From positions 2,170,001 to 2,234,000 of the forward strand of contig NC_088940.1 in assembly GCF_033473495.1 (NCBI RefSeq): a stretch of 64,000 nucleotides of DNA, written 5' to 3'. Numbering within the stretch: position 1 is the first letter of the stretch; each line of letters starts with the position of its first letter. Below, piece by piece: positions 21,628-35,178 of the stretch. The position numbers and the translations under genes are program-made. The notes beneath the pieces were generated by a model. That model was not told where the DNA came from and made no database searches. It worked only from the letters and a program-made list of their open reading frames with translations. Source of the DNA: Cercospora beticola (taxonomy: Eukaryota > Ascomycota > Dothideomycetes > Mycosphaerellales > Mycosphaerellaceae).

Positions 21628-22455
21628 ATGGAATACCGGCCACAGAGCCCTGACCTGTCCGGGTTGTCCACCGAATCCTCGTATCGGCCGGTCAGTCCGC
21701 AGCTGGGACAGCTTGGGGAAATTCCCATCTCTGGTTCCCCGTCCTTTGTGCCACAACAACACTTCTTCAACAACAATAACAACTACGCCGACTTCCAGAC
21801 ACCCGTCACCTCCTTTCCACAACAATCGCCGCAGACCTACCACTACCAACCACAACCGCATCCCGGTATGCCGCCCACGACGCGACGAAAACAGGTCAAC
21901 TACGCCGAGCAACCCGACGACGATGATGACTTCATGCCCGATGCACCTACTGCCAAGAAGGCAAGACGAGTGAAGCAAGAGCCGATGGATCCCTTTCACA
22001 ACGGTGCATTCGAGCCAGTACCCTCACCCGCGCCCATCAAAAGCGAGCCCAACAAAGATCCGACACTGGGTTGTCAGATCAAGACTTCGTTCCCAGTAGC
22101 ACGCATCAAGCGTATCATGCAGGCGGATGAAGACATCGGCAAGGTCGCTCAAGTGACCCCGACGGTCGTCAGTCGTGCCTTGGAGCTGTTCATGATCAAG
22201 CTCATTTCAGCGGCTGCACACCAGGCACGAGGTCCTGAAGGGACTAGTGGGGCAGGAAAAGGCCCTAGGAGGGTGTTGGCACAGCATTTGAAGAAAGCAA
22301 TCGCCTCGGATCCACAGCTCGATTTTTTGGAAGAAATCGTAAGCAAGGTGCCAGATGCGCCAACGAAAGCAAAGAAAGAGGCAGGCAGCGACTCTGAAGA
22401 CACCAAGCCCAAGAAGAAGGGGAGAAAGAGGAAGGACTCGGGCGATGACTTCTGA
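21628..22455 (+). CDS. BUR6: NC2-alpha / Bur6-like histone-fold transcription repressor
   Basis: Intronless, 275 residues. The histone fold spans about residues 151-245: KTSFPVARIKRIMQADEDIG, KVAQVTPTVVSRALELFM and LAQHLKKAIASDPQLDFL, then EEIVSKVPDAP. This order and spacing match NC2-alpha (DRAP1, yeast Bur6), which pairs with NC2-beta and binds TBP-DNA to control preinitiation complex assembly. Dpb3/CHRAC15-type histone folds are a weaker alternative. The 150-residue head is rich in Pro, Gln, Asn and Ser, with acidic and basic patches (QPDDDDDF, KKARRVKQEP, a likely nuclear signal). The tail (KKKGRKRKDSGDDF) is also nuclear-signal-like. Start at 21628 (MEYRPQSPDL) is chosen because the frame upstream is low-complexity leader. 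Confidence 0.85.
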   Translation: MEYRPQSPDLSGLSTESSYRPVSPQLGQLGEIPISGSPSFVPQQHFFNNNNNYADFQTPVTSFPQQSPQTYHYQPQPHPGMPPTTRRKQVNYAEQPDDDDDFMPDAPTAKKARRVKQEPMDPFHNGAFEPVPSPAPIKSEPNKDPTLGCQIKTSFPVARIKRIMQADEDIGKVAQVTPTVVSRALELFMIKLISAAAHQARGPEGTSGAGKGPRRVLAQHLKKAIASDPQLDFLEEIVSKVPDAPTKAKKEAGSDSEDTKPKKKGRKRKDSGDDF

Positions 22456-23185
22456 ACCAAGGCGGACTGATCACGAATGACTGTAACGATACTCCGCCAT
22501 GGCCTACTGATTTCTGGGGGCCACTCGAAGACTGGCATGCGAAGTGCTTTGCCGTCGTCGAGAGACTTGCTTCGATCGAAGCACATATCTGCAGCGGTGT
22601 CATCTGACATCGAAGTGGACGTTTTGCAGCGCACAAAAACGTACCTGCCCTTGCTATCAGTCGCATCTATGCTGAGAACGCTGGCCTACGAACCACGGGG
22701 AACGACATCCATCATGAGCGATCCGAGCATCTTGGCGGCACGATGAAGGGTATGGATATTAGGACGGTCCTTATGGATACGCTTGACGATGGTATGATGC
22801 CAAGATGCATCTCATTTACGACTCGTTCTCGCGCCGCTCTGTCACGAAGTCCGACGGCACTTTCGACGAGGTCGTGCACGGCCGTCCTGTCAACAGAATT
22901 GGTGCCTACGGCTGCAAGTCTTTTATACTTGTTCTTTTGGCACCGGTCTTCGGGCGGCGGGCTCTCCTACCCGAATAGGCAGGGGAAGCCTACCCGCGTC
23001 TGCCGTTTACCTTGCCTGCCCCGCACCTACTCCAGGCGCACCAGATGAGGAGCGAATATATAGAACATTCGATACGTCAAGGCCTATTCAAAGACCGCTA
23101 TTCACAAACTACTCGTCGTCTTCTGACCCATCGTGTGGCTACTGACCGGCGCGTTATTATTTACAGAACATTGCACACCGCAACC
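22456..23185. other. Intergenic: NC2-alpha 3' flank, SSADH promoter
   Basis: 730 bases without a supported gene. It ends in the SSADH promoter with an ATATATA element near 23056. Confidence 0.5.
23056..23063 (+). promoter_or_regulatory. TATA-like element of the SSADH gene
   Basis: An AT-rich ATATATAG stretch sits about 125 bases before the ATG at 23186. If it is the TATA box, in-frame codons upstream of 23186 are leader rather than protein. Confidence 0.4.
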
Positions 23186-24729
23186 ATGGTTACCCAACAA
23201 AAGAGTCTCAAAGACGTGAAGAACCAGAAACTACTGCGCACCCAGGGCCTCATCAATGGCGAATGGATCTCCTCGTCCTCTTCCAAAGCCACATTCGATG
23301 TCATCGACCCGGCCACCCTCGACCACCTCGCCACTCTCCCCGAAATGAACAAGACCGACGTATCCCAAGCCATCGACGCCGCCCACACAGCCTTCAAATC
23401 CTACAAAAAAACCACAGCTCGCTCCCGCGCCCGTCTCCTCCGCAAATGGAACGACCTCTGCCTCTCCAACGCCGACGACCTCGCCCTAATCATGACACTC
23501 GAAAACGGCAAAACCCTCACAGAATCCAAAGGCGAAATCCTCTACGCCTCTTCTTTCCTCGAATGGTTCGCGACCCAAGCTGAAATGACTCACGGCGAAG
23601 TCGTCCCGCCCGCGAATCCTAATCAGAGAATCGTGACGTTTAAGCAACCTGTTGGTGTAGCGGCTTGTCTTGCTCCGTGGAATTTTCCTGCTGCGATGAT
23701 TACGAGGAAGTGTGGTGCTGCTTTGGCGGCGGGTTGTACGACTGTTTGGAAACCTGCGGGTGAGACGCCGTTGACTGCTTTGGCGTTGGCTGTGCTCGCT
23801 GAAGAAGCGGGGTTTGAGAAGGGTGTGATTAATGTTATAACGAGTTTGACAACTGTCGCTGAAGTCGGAGAGGAATTGTGTACGAATCCGAAAGTTCATA
23901 AGGTATCTTTCACGGGGTCTACGAGGGTGGGGAAATTATTGATGAAGCAATGCTCGTCAACGTTGAAGAAACTCTCGTTGGAATTGGGAGGGAATTCGCC
24001 TTTTATTGTGTTTGATGATGCGAAGATGGAGACAGCGGTTGAGGCGGCTGTTCTTGCCAAGTTTCGGAATAGTGGACAGACTTGTGTCACGGCGAATCGC
24101 ATTTTCGTTCAAGCGGGGATTTACGAGGAGTTTGCAAAGCGCTTAGCGGAAAGAATTGGGAAGATGAAAGTCGGTGCTGGGACGGAAGAGGGTGTTTTCG
24201 TGGGCCCTTTGACGCATGATCGAGCTGTGGAAAAGGCAATGAAACATATCGAAGATGCGAAAAAATTTGGCGGGAATGTTGTCCTCGGAGGCGCACCAGC
24301 TAAAGAATTCGGAAAAGGGTATTTTCTGCAACCTACGCTGATTACGAATATGTCGGAGGAGATGATTACGACGAGAGAGGAGACTTTTGCGCCTGTTATG
24401 GGGTTGTATAAATTCGAAACTGAAGAGGAGGTTATTGAGAGGGCGAATGATTGTGATGTTGGATTGGGGAGTTTCATTATTACGGAGAATCAGGCGAGGA
24501 GTTGGAGGGTTGCTGAAGCACTTGAGGTTGGAATGGTCGGAGTCAATGTCGGTATGCTGAGCGCGTGTGAGTCTCCGTTTGGTGGCGTGAAGGGGTCGGG
24601 GTTTGGCAGAGAGGGTGGCACGCAGGGGATTAATGAGTATTTGGTCACCAAGGCTATGCTTATTAATGTTGCAAGTGAGTTGCACGTCACTTGAGATATG
24701 TGTGCACCTGGCTAACGCGAGCAGATTAA
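23186..24729 (+). CDS. UGA2: Succinate-semialdehyde dehydrogenase (ALDH family)
   Basis: NAD(P)+-dependent aldehyde dehydrogenase, 497 residues, last step of the GABA shunt. Exons 23186..24674 and 24725..24729. Marks: GLINGEWISS at the N-terminus, APWNFPAAMITRKCGAALA, WKPAGETPLTAL, FTGSTRVGK, LELGGNSPFIVFDDA with the general-base Glu, and FRNSGQTCVTANR with catalytic Cys300. SACESPFGGVKGSGFGREGG is typical of SSADH. The second exon is only five bases: two finish an Asn codon and three are the TAA stop. The intron has GTGAGT, a CTAAC branch point and GCAG, so the real C-terminus is LINVAN rather than the read-through version. The frame is open 5' of 23186 with an Arg-rich stretch, which could be a mitochondrial presequence if transcription starts higher. 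Confidence 0.93.
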
Positions 24730-25055
24730 ATCTGTCGCTCCGTTCGGTCGAGCTCTTGTAATGGAGAGCGTTTTTTCTGGGGATTGCCTTGGAAACACAT
24801 AAAATCGGACAGACGACGGAGAAGCTGGGCTTCACTTCACCTGCGCGCATCGCGCACATCCCTGTTCAATGGCTTGCGCTAGCGTGGAAAATGATATGAC
24901 AAAAACTTTGGAAGCTTGCACGTTCTTCCTCTCTCCAGCAACGATCGAAAACATACTGATAAGTGAAATTTCTTCTTTTTGTGCGAGCTGTTTGGCGGCG
25001 GCGGAGGAGGATGATGAGGACAATAACGAGAAAATAGCAATGGAGGTACGCGAAG

Positions 25056-25235
25056 TTATTCCACAGCTCTGTCGCTGTCGAGGACCTTGTCCGTCACTGG
25101 AAACCATTGGCCTTCGTGGAGTCTGTACCGCAGACGAGCGCCACGCTGAGAGTCCGGCCTGTCTTGATCACGCTCCACGTTTTCGTTTCTACGAGGCCGC
25201 AACAGTCCATCGATGTTGCCGATGGGCATAGACAT
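25056..25235 (-). CDS. Small hypothetical ORF (59 residues)
   Basis: An ORF from ATG at 25235 to TAA at 25056. It starts MSMPIGNIDGLLRPRRN and ends near VTDKVLDSDRAVE. Highly charged, without Cys, signal peptide or membrane helix. The plus-strand frame opposite reads as non-natural (Cys- and His-rich), so if this stretch codes at all the minus strand is the better reading. An in-frame stop lies just upstream of the ATG. No family recognised. It could be one exon of a longer gene or a relic. Confidence 0.25.
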   Translation of the reverse strand: MSMPIGNIDGLLRPRRNENVERDQDRPDSQRGARLRYRLHEGQWFPVTDKVLDSDRAVE

Positions 25236-25361
25236 GTTGTGCTGTCGCCAGAGTTAGCCGTCGGAGGCAAGTTCTGTGGATTGAGGTTCGTGCTGATGGA
25301 CGTGAAAGTATGCAGGTCGGCACGTCGGCGGGAGGCGGTGGCAGCTGTCAACTATGCGCAC

Positions 25362-26088
25362 ATGCCACTTATCCAAAACATCACCATAGACCTCTTCGCC
25401 CAAAAGATCAGAGAACTTCGTACTTTACCCGACCGCTGGGGCATCGAATCCCTCTGGCGAAGAACTCACCCCGGTTGCCATCTCCGCGCCCTCCTCGTCG
25501 AGCTCATCCGCGCAACGTTTATCAACGATAATCAAAAATACCGCTCTCTGATCTGGAATTCTCTCGTCGGCGGCAACAGCGCGACCCCAGAGGGACTTGT
25601 TTCTACGATACAAGAATTAGAGACAAGCGGATACGGAATCTGAGTGAGCGGTTGAAGCATGAGGAGAGTGGACGCTATCTGCTCATGGCGTTTAGCAATG
25701 ATCAATTTGTGTAAGATCGACTTACGATCCATTCGCGGAGATTGCTTACAAACACCCCAGCGAGCACGCCGAGCGCGCCTTGGAGTTGTTCAGAACACTT
25801 AGCGATACTCCCAAGCCTAGGCGCCTAATACAACGCGCCCAGAGCATCCTTGAAGCTGCCAGAAACGACTTCACTAACGGCCATAACGATATGTTCTCAT
25901 CGACTGAAGACAAAGACGCCCGCGATGACGAGGAAGAAGGTGAAGAGGAAGAAAGCGCTGAAGTCCTAGAGTTCGACCTCGTAGCAATCGTACACGAGTG
26001 TGAAGCCAAAGTCAGACAAGAGCGAGAGGAGGAGCAACTTGAGCAGGAGCAACTTGAGGAACATCTTCAGTGCCGACTCGAAATATAA
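25362..26088 (+). CDS. Hypothetical protein, possibly BTB-like C-terminal part; exon model unresolved
   Basis: Two coding-looking blocks. Block 1 (25362-25643) opens MPLIQNITIDLFAQKIREL and continues with WGIESLWRRTHPGCHLRALL and NDNQKYRSLIWNSLV. It reads like the helical region that follows the BTB fold in fungal BTB proteins, but no BTB domain is visible upstream. Block 2 (about 25763-26088, after a CCCCAG acceptor) reads EHAERALELFRTLSDTPKPR, then an acidic DDEEEGEEEE run and a Glu/Gln-rich coil, and ends CRLEI. Between them a third frame reads RDKRIRNLSERLKHEESGRY. No set of GT-AG introns that I tried joins all three cleanly. It may be a decayed or misjoined gene. Confidence 0.3.
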
Positions 26089-27226
26089 TCTTGAGAATTC
26101 GCCAACAACGAGCCGAAAGGCCATAGATTTAATGGAGAAAGTCTGGCGGATAATGTGTCTCTCGATGATGAGATAATGAGGAGGTTGGAGGAGATTGGTG
26201 GAAAGCGTTGTTCGTAAGCAAATGGACAAAGATAGATCCTCAGCTGGACAGAAATGACGTTGACAGAGTATGCCAAATTAATCTTGAAACTACAGACTAA
26301 TTGAGCAACTGTCGACTTCTAGCGATGATCAGAACAGGAAGTAACAACGGTTGCTGACCGAATCTTTCCCCGGCTCAAAATTGGGCGGTAACGAATCTTC
26401 ACCCTGGAATATGACACAGACAACAAAATGTCTGATCTCCATGTTCACGACGATGGCGAAGGTTGCGATGATCCGGATGAGAGGTTTATGGGGGTTGGAA
26501 GAAGGGCGGAGAGGGATATTGTGAGGGAGCAGAATTTGCGGAGGGGTAGATGGTGAGGAGTTTCACTTTTGGTGATTTGGGCAGTATTGTGGAATGCTTC
26601 GGATGGGACTGACTATGCGTAGGTGAGGAGGGTGGAGAAGGTGGGAGATTGGCGAGGCAGTGATGAACGGAGATAAGACTATAATGAATAGTAGTGAATG
26701 AAACTCGCCTTTCGTCTCTCCGGGTACGGTTATTTGTAGGCCAGTGCGCTGAGATGCCTCGTCCAACTCCAGGGCTCGATCAGATGGAGTAATGAACTCG
26801 ACTACTCAGGTGAGCCAAATGGACATGGAGCAGAATTAGTGGTGAACGAATCCCCACTCCTTGTCTCTTCGGTGTGGACAGGTTGCAAGGCGACCTGGAC
26901 ACAGATGCTCTGAGACCAAAAAAAATTCGAACAGATGGAGCGTCGTAGCTGTCGCTGCAGGCCCGATGCTTTCCCAGAATTCACAGACGCTGTGCAGGAG
27001 CTTGAGTTTGTGGGAACCTTGAAACGCTGGGACTACAATTTCGCCCTACTGCATCCAACATTAGTACAGGGAGCTGTTCATATCGAAACAGCTCTGGAGA
27101 AAAAATAAAAGGGTTCATGAGTTTGAAATCATCATAAATATATGTCAGTGTCGGGTAGGACCCCTCCGACCAATTTCATCAATCGCCCGAAACAACATCC
27201 TCCTTCTAGCTCCCGCGTGCTGGGAC

Positions 27227-30863
<3,637 letters not shown>

Positions 30864-32185
30864 ATGGCGGCGAACAAGCACTCCCCGACGATGGAGCACG
30901 ACTTTCAGTATGCCGAGAAGCCACACTCACAAGAGGACGGGATCATGAACATAACCCACAGAGAGCGAATGTCCGATTCGGATTTACTGTCAGAAGGTGC
31001 CACTGTTGCCACCGTTTCTTCCGCATACGCAGAGCGAGGCGCTCCCATCAACCGTAGTCTGACAGCGGAGCTGAAGAAGGAATCAAACTCAGCGTTGACA
31101 TGGAGCAAACTTCGGCGGACATTGCGCGATCCCTTTTCTGAGTTCATGGGAGTGTGAGTGTAGAGTCTCATCATTGCGAAGCAGGTGACTGACTGGACTC
31201 AGATTCATTCTTATCATGTTTGGCGATGGCGTCGTGGCCCAAGTCGTACTAAGTCGTGGAGAGAAAGGGTAGGCTCGCTCGCGAATCTTTGTGGCACGAC
31301 AAGCGAATGCTGATAGAATGGTAGCGATTACCAATCCATCTCGTGGGGATGGGTACGTACTCGACATGGGTTGTTGTTGTCGCTCGTTGCTTTGCTGACT
31401 TGACGTAGGGCATTGGTGTCATGCTTGGTGTGTACTCATCCGGTATCTCTGGAGGCCACATCAACCCAGCTGTCACATTTGCAAACTGTGTGTTTCGCAA
31501 ATTTCCATGGAGGAAGTTTCCCGTATACATGTTGGCGCAAACTCTGGGGGCAATGGCTGCTGCCGCTGTCGTTTACGCCAACTACAAGTCTGCCATTGAT
31601 GAATTCGAAGGAGGCGTCGGCATCCGGACCGTGACTGGAGAGAATGCATCCGCCGGTGTCTTCTGCACCTACCCTGCACCATTCATGACCAGGACTGGCA
31701 TGTTCTTCTCGGAATTCATTGCCAGCACGTTGTTGATGTTCTTGATTTACGCCATCAAGGATGACCACAACATCGGTGCAAAGAACCTCACACCACTAGC
31801 ATTGTTCTTCATCATTTTTGGTATTGGTGCTTGCTTCGGTTGGGAGACCGGGTACGCAATCAACCTGGCCCGTGACTTTGGACCTCGTCTCGTATCGTAT
31901 ATGATCGGATATGGCACGGAGGTCTGGTCCGCGGGTGGCTAGTAAGTTGACCAGAGAAGATCTCGTGAGCCTCAGACTGACCCCTTGTACAGCTACTTCT
32001 GGATTCCCATGGTTTCACCGTTCTTGGGGTGCCTCTTCGGTGGCTTTTTGTACGATGTTCTCCTGTTCACCGGCCAAAGTCCGATCAACACGCCGTACTG
32101 GGGCCTTTATCGAGTTGTACCAAGTCTGCGCAGAAAGTACGCGGGAACGAGGTGGGATGAAGAGTCGTTGAAGAGCGATGATTGA
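30864..32185 (+). CDS. Aquaglyceroporin (MIP family)
   Basis: Glycerol facilitator of 369 residues. Exons 30864..31153, 31203..31268, 31325..31352, 31409..31941 and 31993..32185. The cytosolic head of about 90 residues is charged and Ser-rich. Helix 1 is FILIMFGDGVVAQVVLS, where the Gly-Asp is usual for glycerol-passing fungal MIPs. The first pore motif is canonical (GGHINPAVT, Asn147-Pro-Ala). The second is NLARDFGPR (280-288): Pro is replaced by Leu, while the Asp five residues downstream of Asn and the Arg-Asp pair that mark glycerol channels are kept. Exon 3 is only 28 bases. The short C-terminal tail (KYAGTRWDEESLKSDD) is acidic. The divergent neighbour is glycerol kinase, which supports glycerol as cargo. 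Confidence 0.94.
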
Positions 32186-33099
32186 GCGCAGCCGCCGAAG
32201 GACGTGTAGTCAACTCTTTGTTTCGCTGGCGAGGTTCTCCCGATTGCCAAGGATCATCCCTGCACTCGGGCAGCAAACCTGCCAGCAGCAGCAGCGCAGG
32301 TGCGCCGCAGACGTATCATGGAAGTAAAAGCAACGGTACCAAGATGACTCCGACAGATCTTGAAAACGGAGGCGAGCCGTTTTGAGAGCAAAGGACTTGA
32401 CTGGAGTGTTTGCGGCAGGCAGCGAGGTCCGTCGCCCAGAATTTCGGTCGATTTTGGGCTTCAATGATGAAGTGCAATGAGATGTTCCACTGTACTAGTA
32501 CTGTGCACAAAACGGCGTTCAAAAGACATATTGTGGACATGCAGAAATGCCCTTACCCATTGAGCAGCAATGTACCTTCTTCTCAGATGCTTCCTTCCAT
32601 CTCGTGCACGAAAATTGCCTCAGGCCGTGTGCCAAGGCTTGCACTTGTGGAAAGCCTGTTCTTCGAAGTGGATCGCTCTACAAGAGTGCACGCTGACCAC
32701 TGTGCAGCGAGACACAATATTGATTGTTTCCATCTCTCGAGCATTCAGGAACACAGCGGACGTCTATCAAGTTGCGTCACCCGCGAGTCGAATCGAATCT
32801 TGCTAGACCAATCTCATCAGGCAAGTCGCAGCGGCAACAATGGCTCCGGAATCTCAGCCTTGCAGAGTCGCCTGCATATCGTGCTGCGACACCTTTGTAG
32901 GGGCGGCGAATCAGAGCATGTTCTACTGCGCCAAAGATGATGAGGCTTGAAAAGGCCCAGATCAGGCAGACTGACGCCTTGCCGGAACATCAACACTTGT
33001 GCACCCACGGGCAGTGATGAGCCTGCGATTTCGAGTGCCATTTGTACTGACATTATGATACACCTTGAGATCTGAGTCGACAAGACGCACGTCACGAAC
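32186..33099. other. Intergenic: aquaglyceroporin 3' flank, HET gene promoter
   Basis: 914 bases. ORFs to 176 codons exist but show no domain. Confidence 0.5.
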
Positions 33100-35094
33100 A
33101 TGGCCTTCACTTACGATAGTGTTCACCTGCCTCAACCGAAGAAACAGATTCGGCTACTATACCTCCAACCTGCGAGTGATGATTCGGACATCCAAGCCAG
33201 ACTGGAAGTGTGCAGATTGGATAATTGCCCTCCTTTCAGAGCCATTTCGTACACATGGGGCGACCAGAAGCCTGAGATGACGTTATACATCAATGGCGGC
33301 AGCTGTCGCGTGCGCATGAATTGCTGGTACGCTCTCTGGCAAATGCGACATCACGAGCATTCTGGGCCTCTCTGGATCGACTCCATCTGCATCGATCAAT
33401 CCAATCTCGAGGAAAAAAATGCACAGGTCTCGCTCATGGGAAAGATATACAGCAAAGCACAGTCGACGGCTTGCTGCCTTGGCCCTGGTCGCAATCTTGC
33501 CCACGCCCAAAGGCTTTTGCGGCCAGATCAATATGGGAACGCCACATCGAGCATTCTTGCGGCTGATAAGCGCCTTCTTTGGGAGCTGCAGCATAGGTCT
33601 TACTTCAGACGCACTTGGATCAAGCAAGAAATTATTCTCAGCAAAGAGATCCACCTCTTCTGTGGCATGGACAATCTTGACTGGAACACGTATGTCAAAG
33701 TGTTAAACAGCTGCTCCAGTGATGACATGAAATTACTTGCACAGATTCAATGGCAGCGTCCGGAAATCAGCGATCTTGCCAACGATGTTCACATGACGCT
33801 CGTGGAGGGCCGGATAGCGCGCCACGTCAGTATCCAGTCCCCTCAAGATGTGGCGTTCTTAAGCCGGAAAGGCTCTACATTGCGGCCCTGGGCTGAGCTT
33901 TGGAGGTTGTTGAATCAGTATGGAGGTTCAGAATGTCAAGACCCACGCGACAAAGTGTATGCCCTTTTGCCCCTTCTGCCGGAGCAGTCACTGATGGAAC
34001 TGGAATTCACAATCGACTACACGCTTCCGGTTCTGCCGCTTTGTCTCAATATGATTGAGGGCTACATCAAGGAATGCCTTACTGCGACTCAAACCCATCC
34101 TGTATCTCGGACAGTCCCTGACACATTTTGGGACTCGATGGCACAAATGATTGAACATTGGCTGCACTCCGAGCTTTCCGACGCTGCTGTCTTTGATTTC
34201 ATATCTCGTTGGAGGACAATAGACGAGCAAAGTATGGTTCGTGCAGTACAACCCGGTCAATTGGCCATGTCCGCACACAGCCCACGATTCATTCGTATGG
34301 AGGTGTGGCAGCGATTAGAGGTTCTCGGGCATACTCGTGACCTGTATCAAGAAGCTCTGTGGGACAACCACCATCAACTTGTAGAGGACGAGTCACTTCT
34401 TCCCGAGTACTCAGACTTTATCCCGACGTACCTCAGTGATGCCATGACAATCGAACAAATCCAGAGGTTCTTTGAGCGTACGGCGGATTTTGACAAGTGG
34501 GACCCCGAGCTGGACTCTTCGGCTCCACATTCACATGGATTTGTCTTCTCCGCACTGCCTCCAGACCTACGGATCAAAGTTTTGATTGCCAGAAAAGATA
34601 GGAGTGGGCAAAGGTTTCTTGTGTCTGCCAATACTGCAATTGGAGATGAGCTGCTTCTGTGTCCCTCGATGAGCCAACGACATGGAGAATTCCTTTGCCC
34701 CATCGTTCGACCTGCTGGGAAGTCAAGTCAGCTGCTATCATTAGTAGATGATAAGACACGCCGTTCCTACTTGGCAGGTTGGGCTGTACAACTGTGCTAT
34801 GACGGATCGCTACGAAGAAGCCCCGAAATGCTGCTCGGCGGATTCGAAGATATGCACACAAGAGCAAAAAAAAGATACGTATCCCTCCAACGGACTCTGC
34901 ACTTCTACATGAATCATCAAGATTTGATACTGGACGCGATTCTGCGGCAGGATGCAGCGAGTTACTTGGCATATCCTCGCACTCACCCGAAAGAACCTTC
35001 CTTTCTCGAGGATATCCTTCATGACCGAACTGAAATGGCCAAGGCTGAAATATTTTCAAGCAAGAAGAAATCTAGAAGAGTGGGCTTTGCATAG
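33100..35094 (+). CDS. HET-domain (heterokaryon incompatibility) protein
   Basis: Intronless, 664 residues. The N-terminal HET domain is clear: FRAISYTWGD, a variable stretch, MNCWYALWQMRHH, LWIDSICIDQSN and EKNAQVSLMGKIYSKA, then LGPG. Further on, FRRTWIKQEIILSKEIHLFCG and CQDPRDKVYALLPLLP are the usual second half of the HET region. The C-terminal 350 residues hold no NACHT, WD40 or ankyrin repeats that I recognise; a late segment (ELLLCPSMSQRHGEF, LLSLVDDKTRRSYLAG) may be a folded receiver of unknown type. Known: HET domains trigger programmed cell death in non-self recognition, and many solo HET genes have unknown triggers. Lack of introns is common in this family. Next to it lies an RBR ligase gene in tail-to-tail orientation. 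Confidence 0.95.
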   Translation: MAFTYDSVHLPQPKKQIRLLYLQPASDDSDIQARLEVCRLDNCPPFRAISYTWGDQKPEMTLYINGGSCRVRMNCWYALWQMRHHEHSGPLWIDSICIDQSNLEEKNAQVSLMGKIYSKAQSTACCLGPGRNLAHAQRLLRPDQYGNATSSILAADKRLLWELQHRSYFRRTWIKQEIILSKEIHLFCGMDNLDWNTYVKVLNSCSSDDMKLLAQIQWQRPEISDLANDVHMTLVEGRIARHVSIQSPQDVAFLSRKGSTLRPWAELWRLLNQYGGSECQDPRDKVYALLPLLPEQSLMELEFTIDYTLPVLPLCLNMIEGYIKECLTATQTHPVSRTVPDTFWDSMAQMIEHWLHSELSDAAVFDFISRWRTIDEQSMVRAVQPGQLAMSAHSPRFIRMEVWQRLEVLGHTRDLYQEALWDNHHQLVEDESLLPEYSDFIPTYLSDAMTIEQIQRFFERTADFDKWDPELDSSAPHSHGFVFSALPPDLRIKVLIARKDRSGQRFLVSANTAIGDELLLCPSMSQRHGEFLCPIVRPAGKSSQLLSLVDDKTRRSYLAGWAVQLCYDGSLRRSPEMLLGGFEDMHTRAKKRYVSLQRTLHFYMNHQDLILDAILRQDAASYLAYPRTHPKEPSFLEDILHDRTEMAKAEIFSSKKKSRRVGFA

Positions 35095-35178
35095 CAAGAT
35101 GTTCATTTGCCAGACTACAAGCTCCATTCACATTAGGAGGTCATAGCAGAAATGTCAGTAGATGAGTTGCTTGATCTC

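Larger units (their letters stand above)
24730..27226. other. Coding-poor stretch, 2.5 kb
   Basis: Between SSADH and glycerol kinase. It holds the weak ORFs listed separately and a 42-codon ORF at 26428-26556 (MSDLHVHDDGEG start). No transposon ends or repeats were recognised. It may contain decayed genes. Confidence 0.45.

Noticed and set aside
21415..21999. Minus-strand ORF of 194 codons at the NC2-alpha 5' end
   Set aside because: Low-complexity antisense translation; the plus strand leads into the histone fold.
23012..23185. N-terminal extension of SSADH
   Set aside because: Open in frame and Arg-rich, but it contains the TATA-like element and 23186 has the better start. Kept as an alternative only.
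24143..24859. Minus-strand ORF of 238 codons opposite SSADH
   Set aside because: Antisense shadow of a clear aldehyde dehydrogenase.
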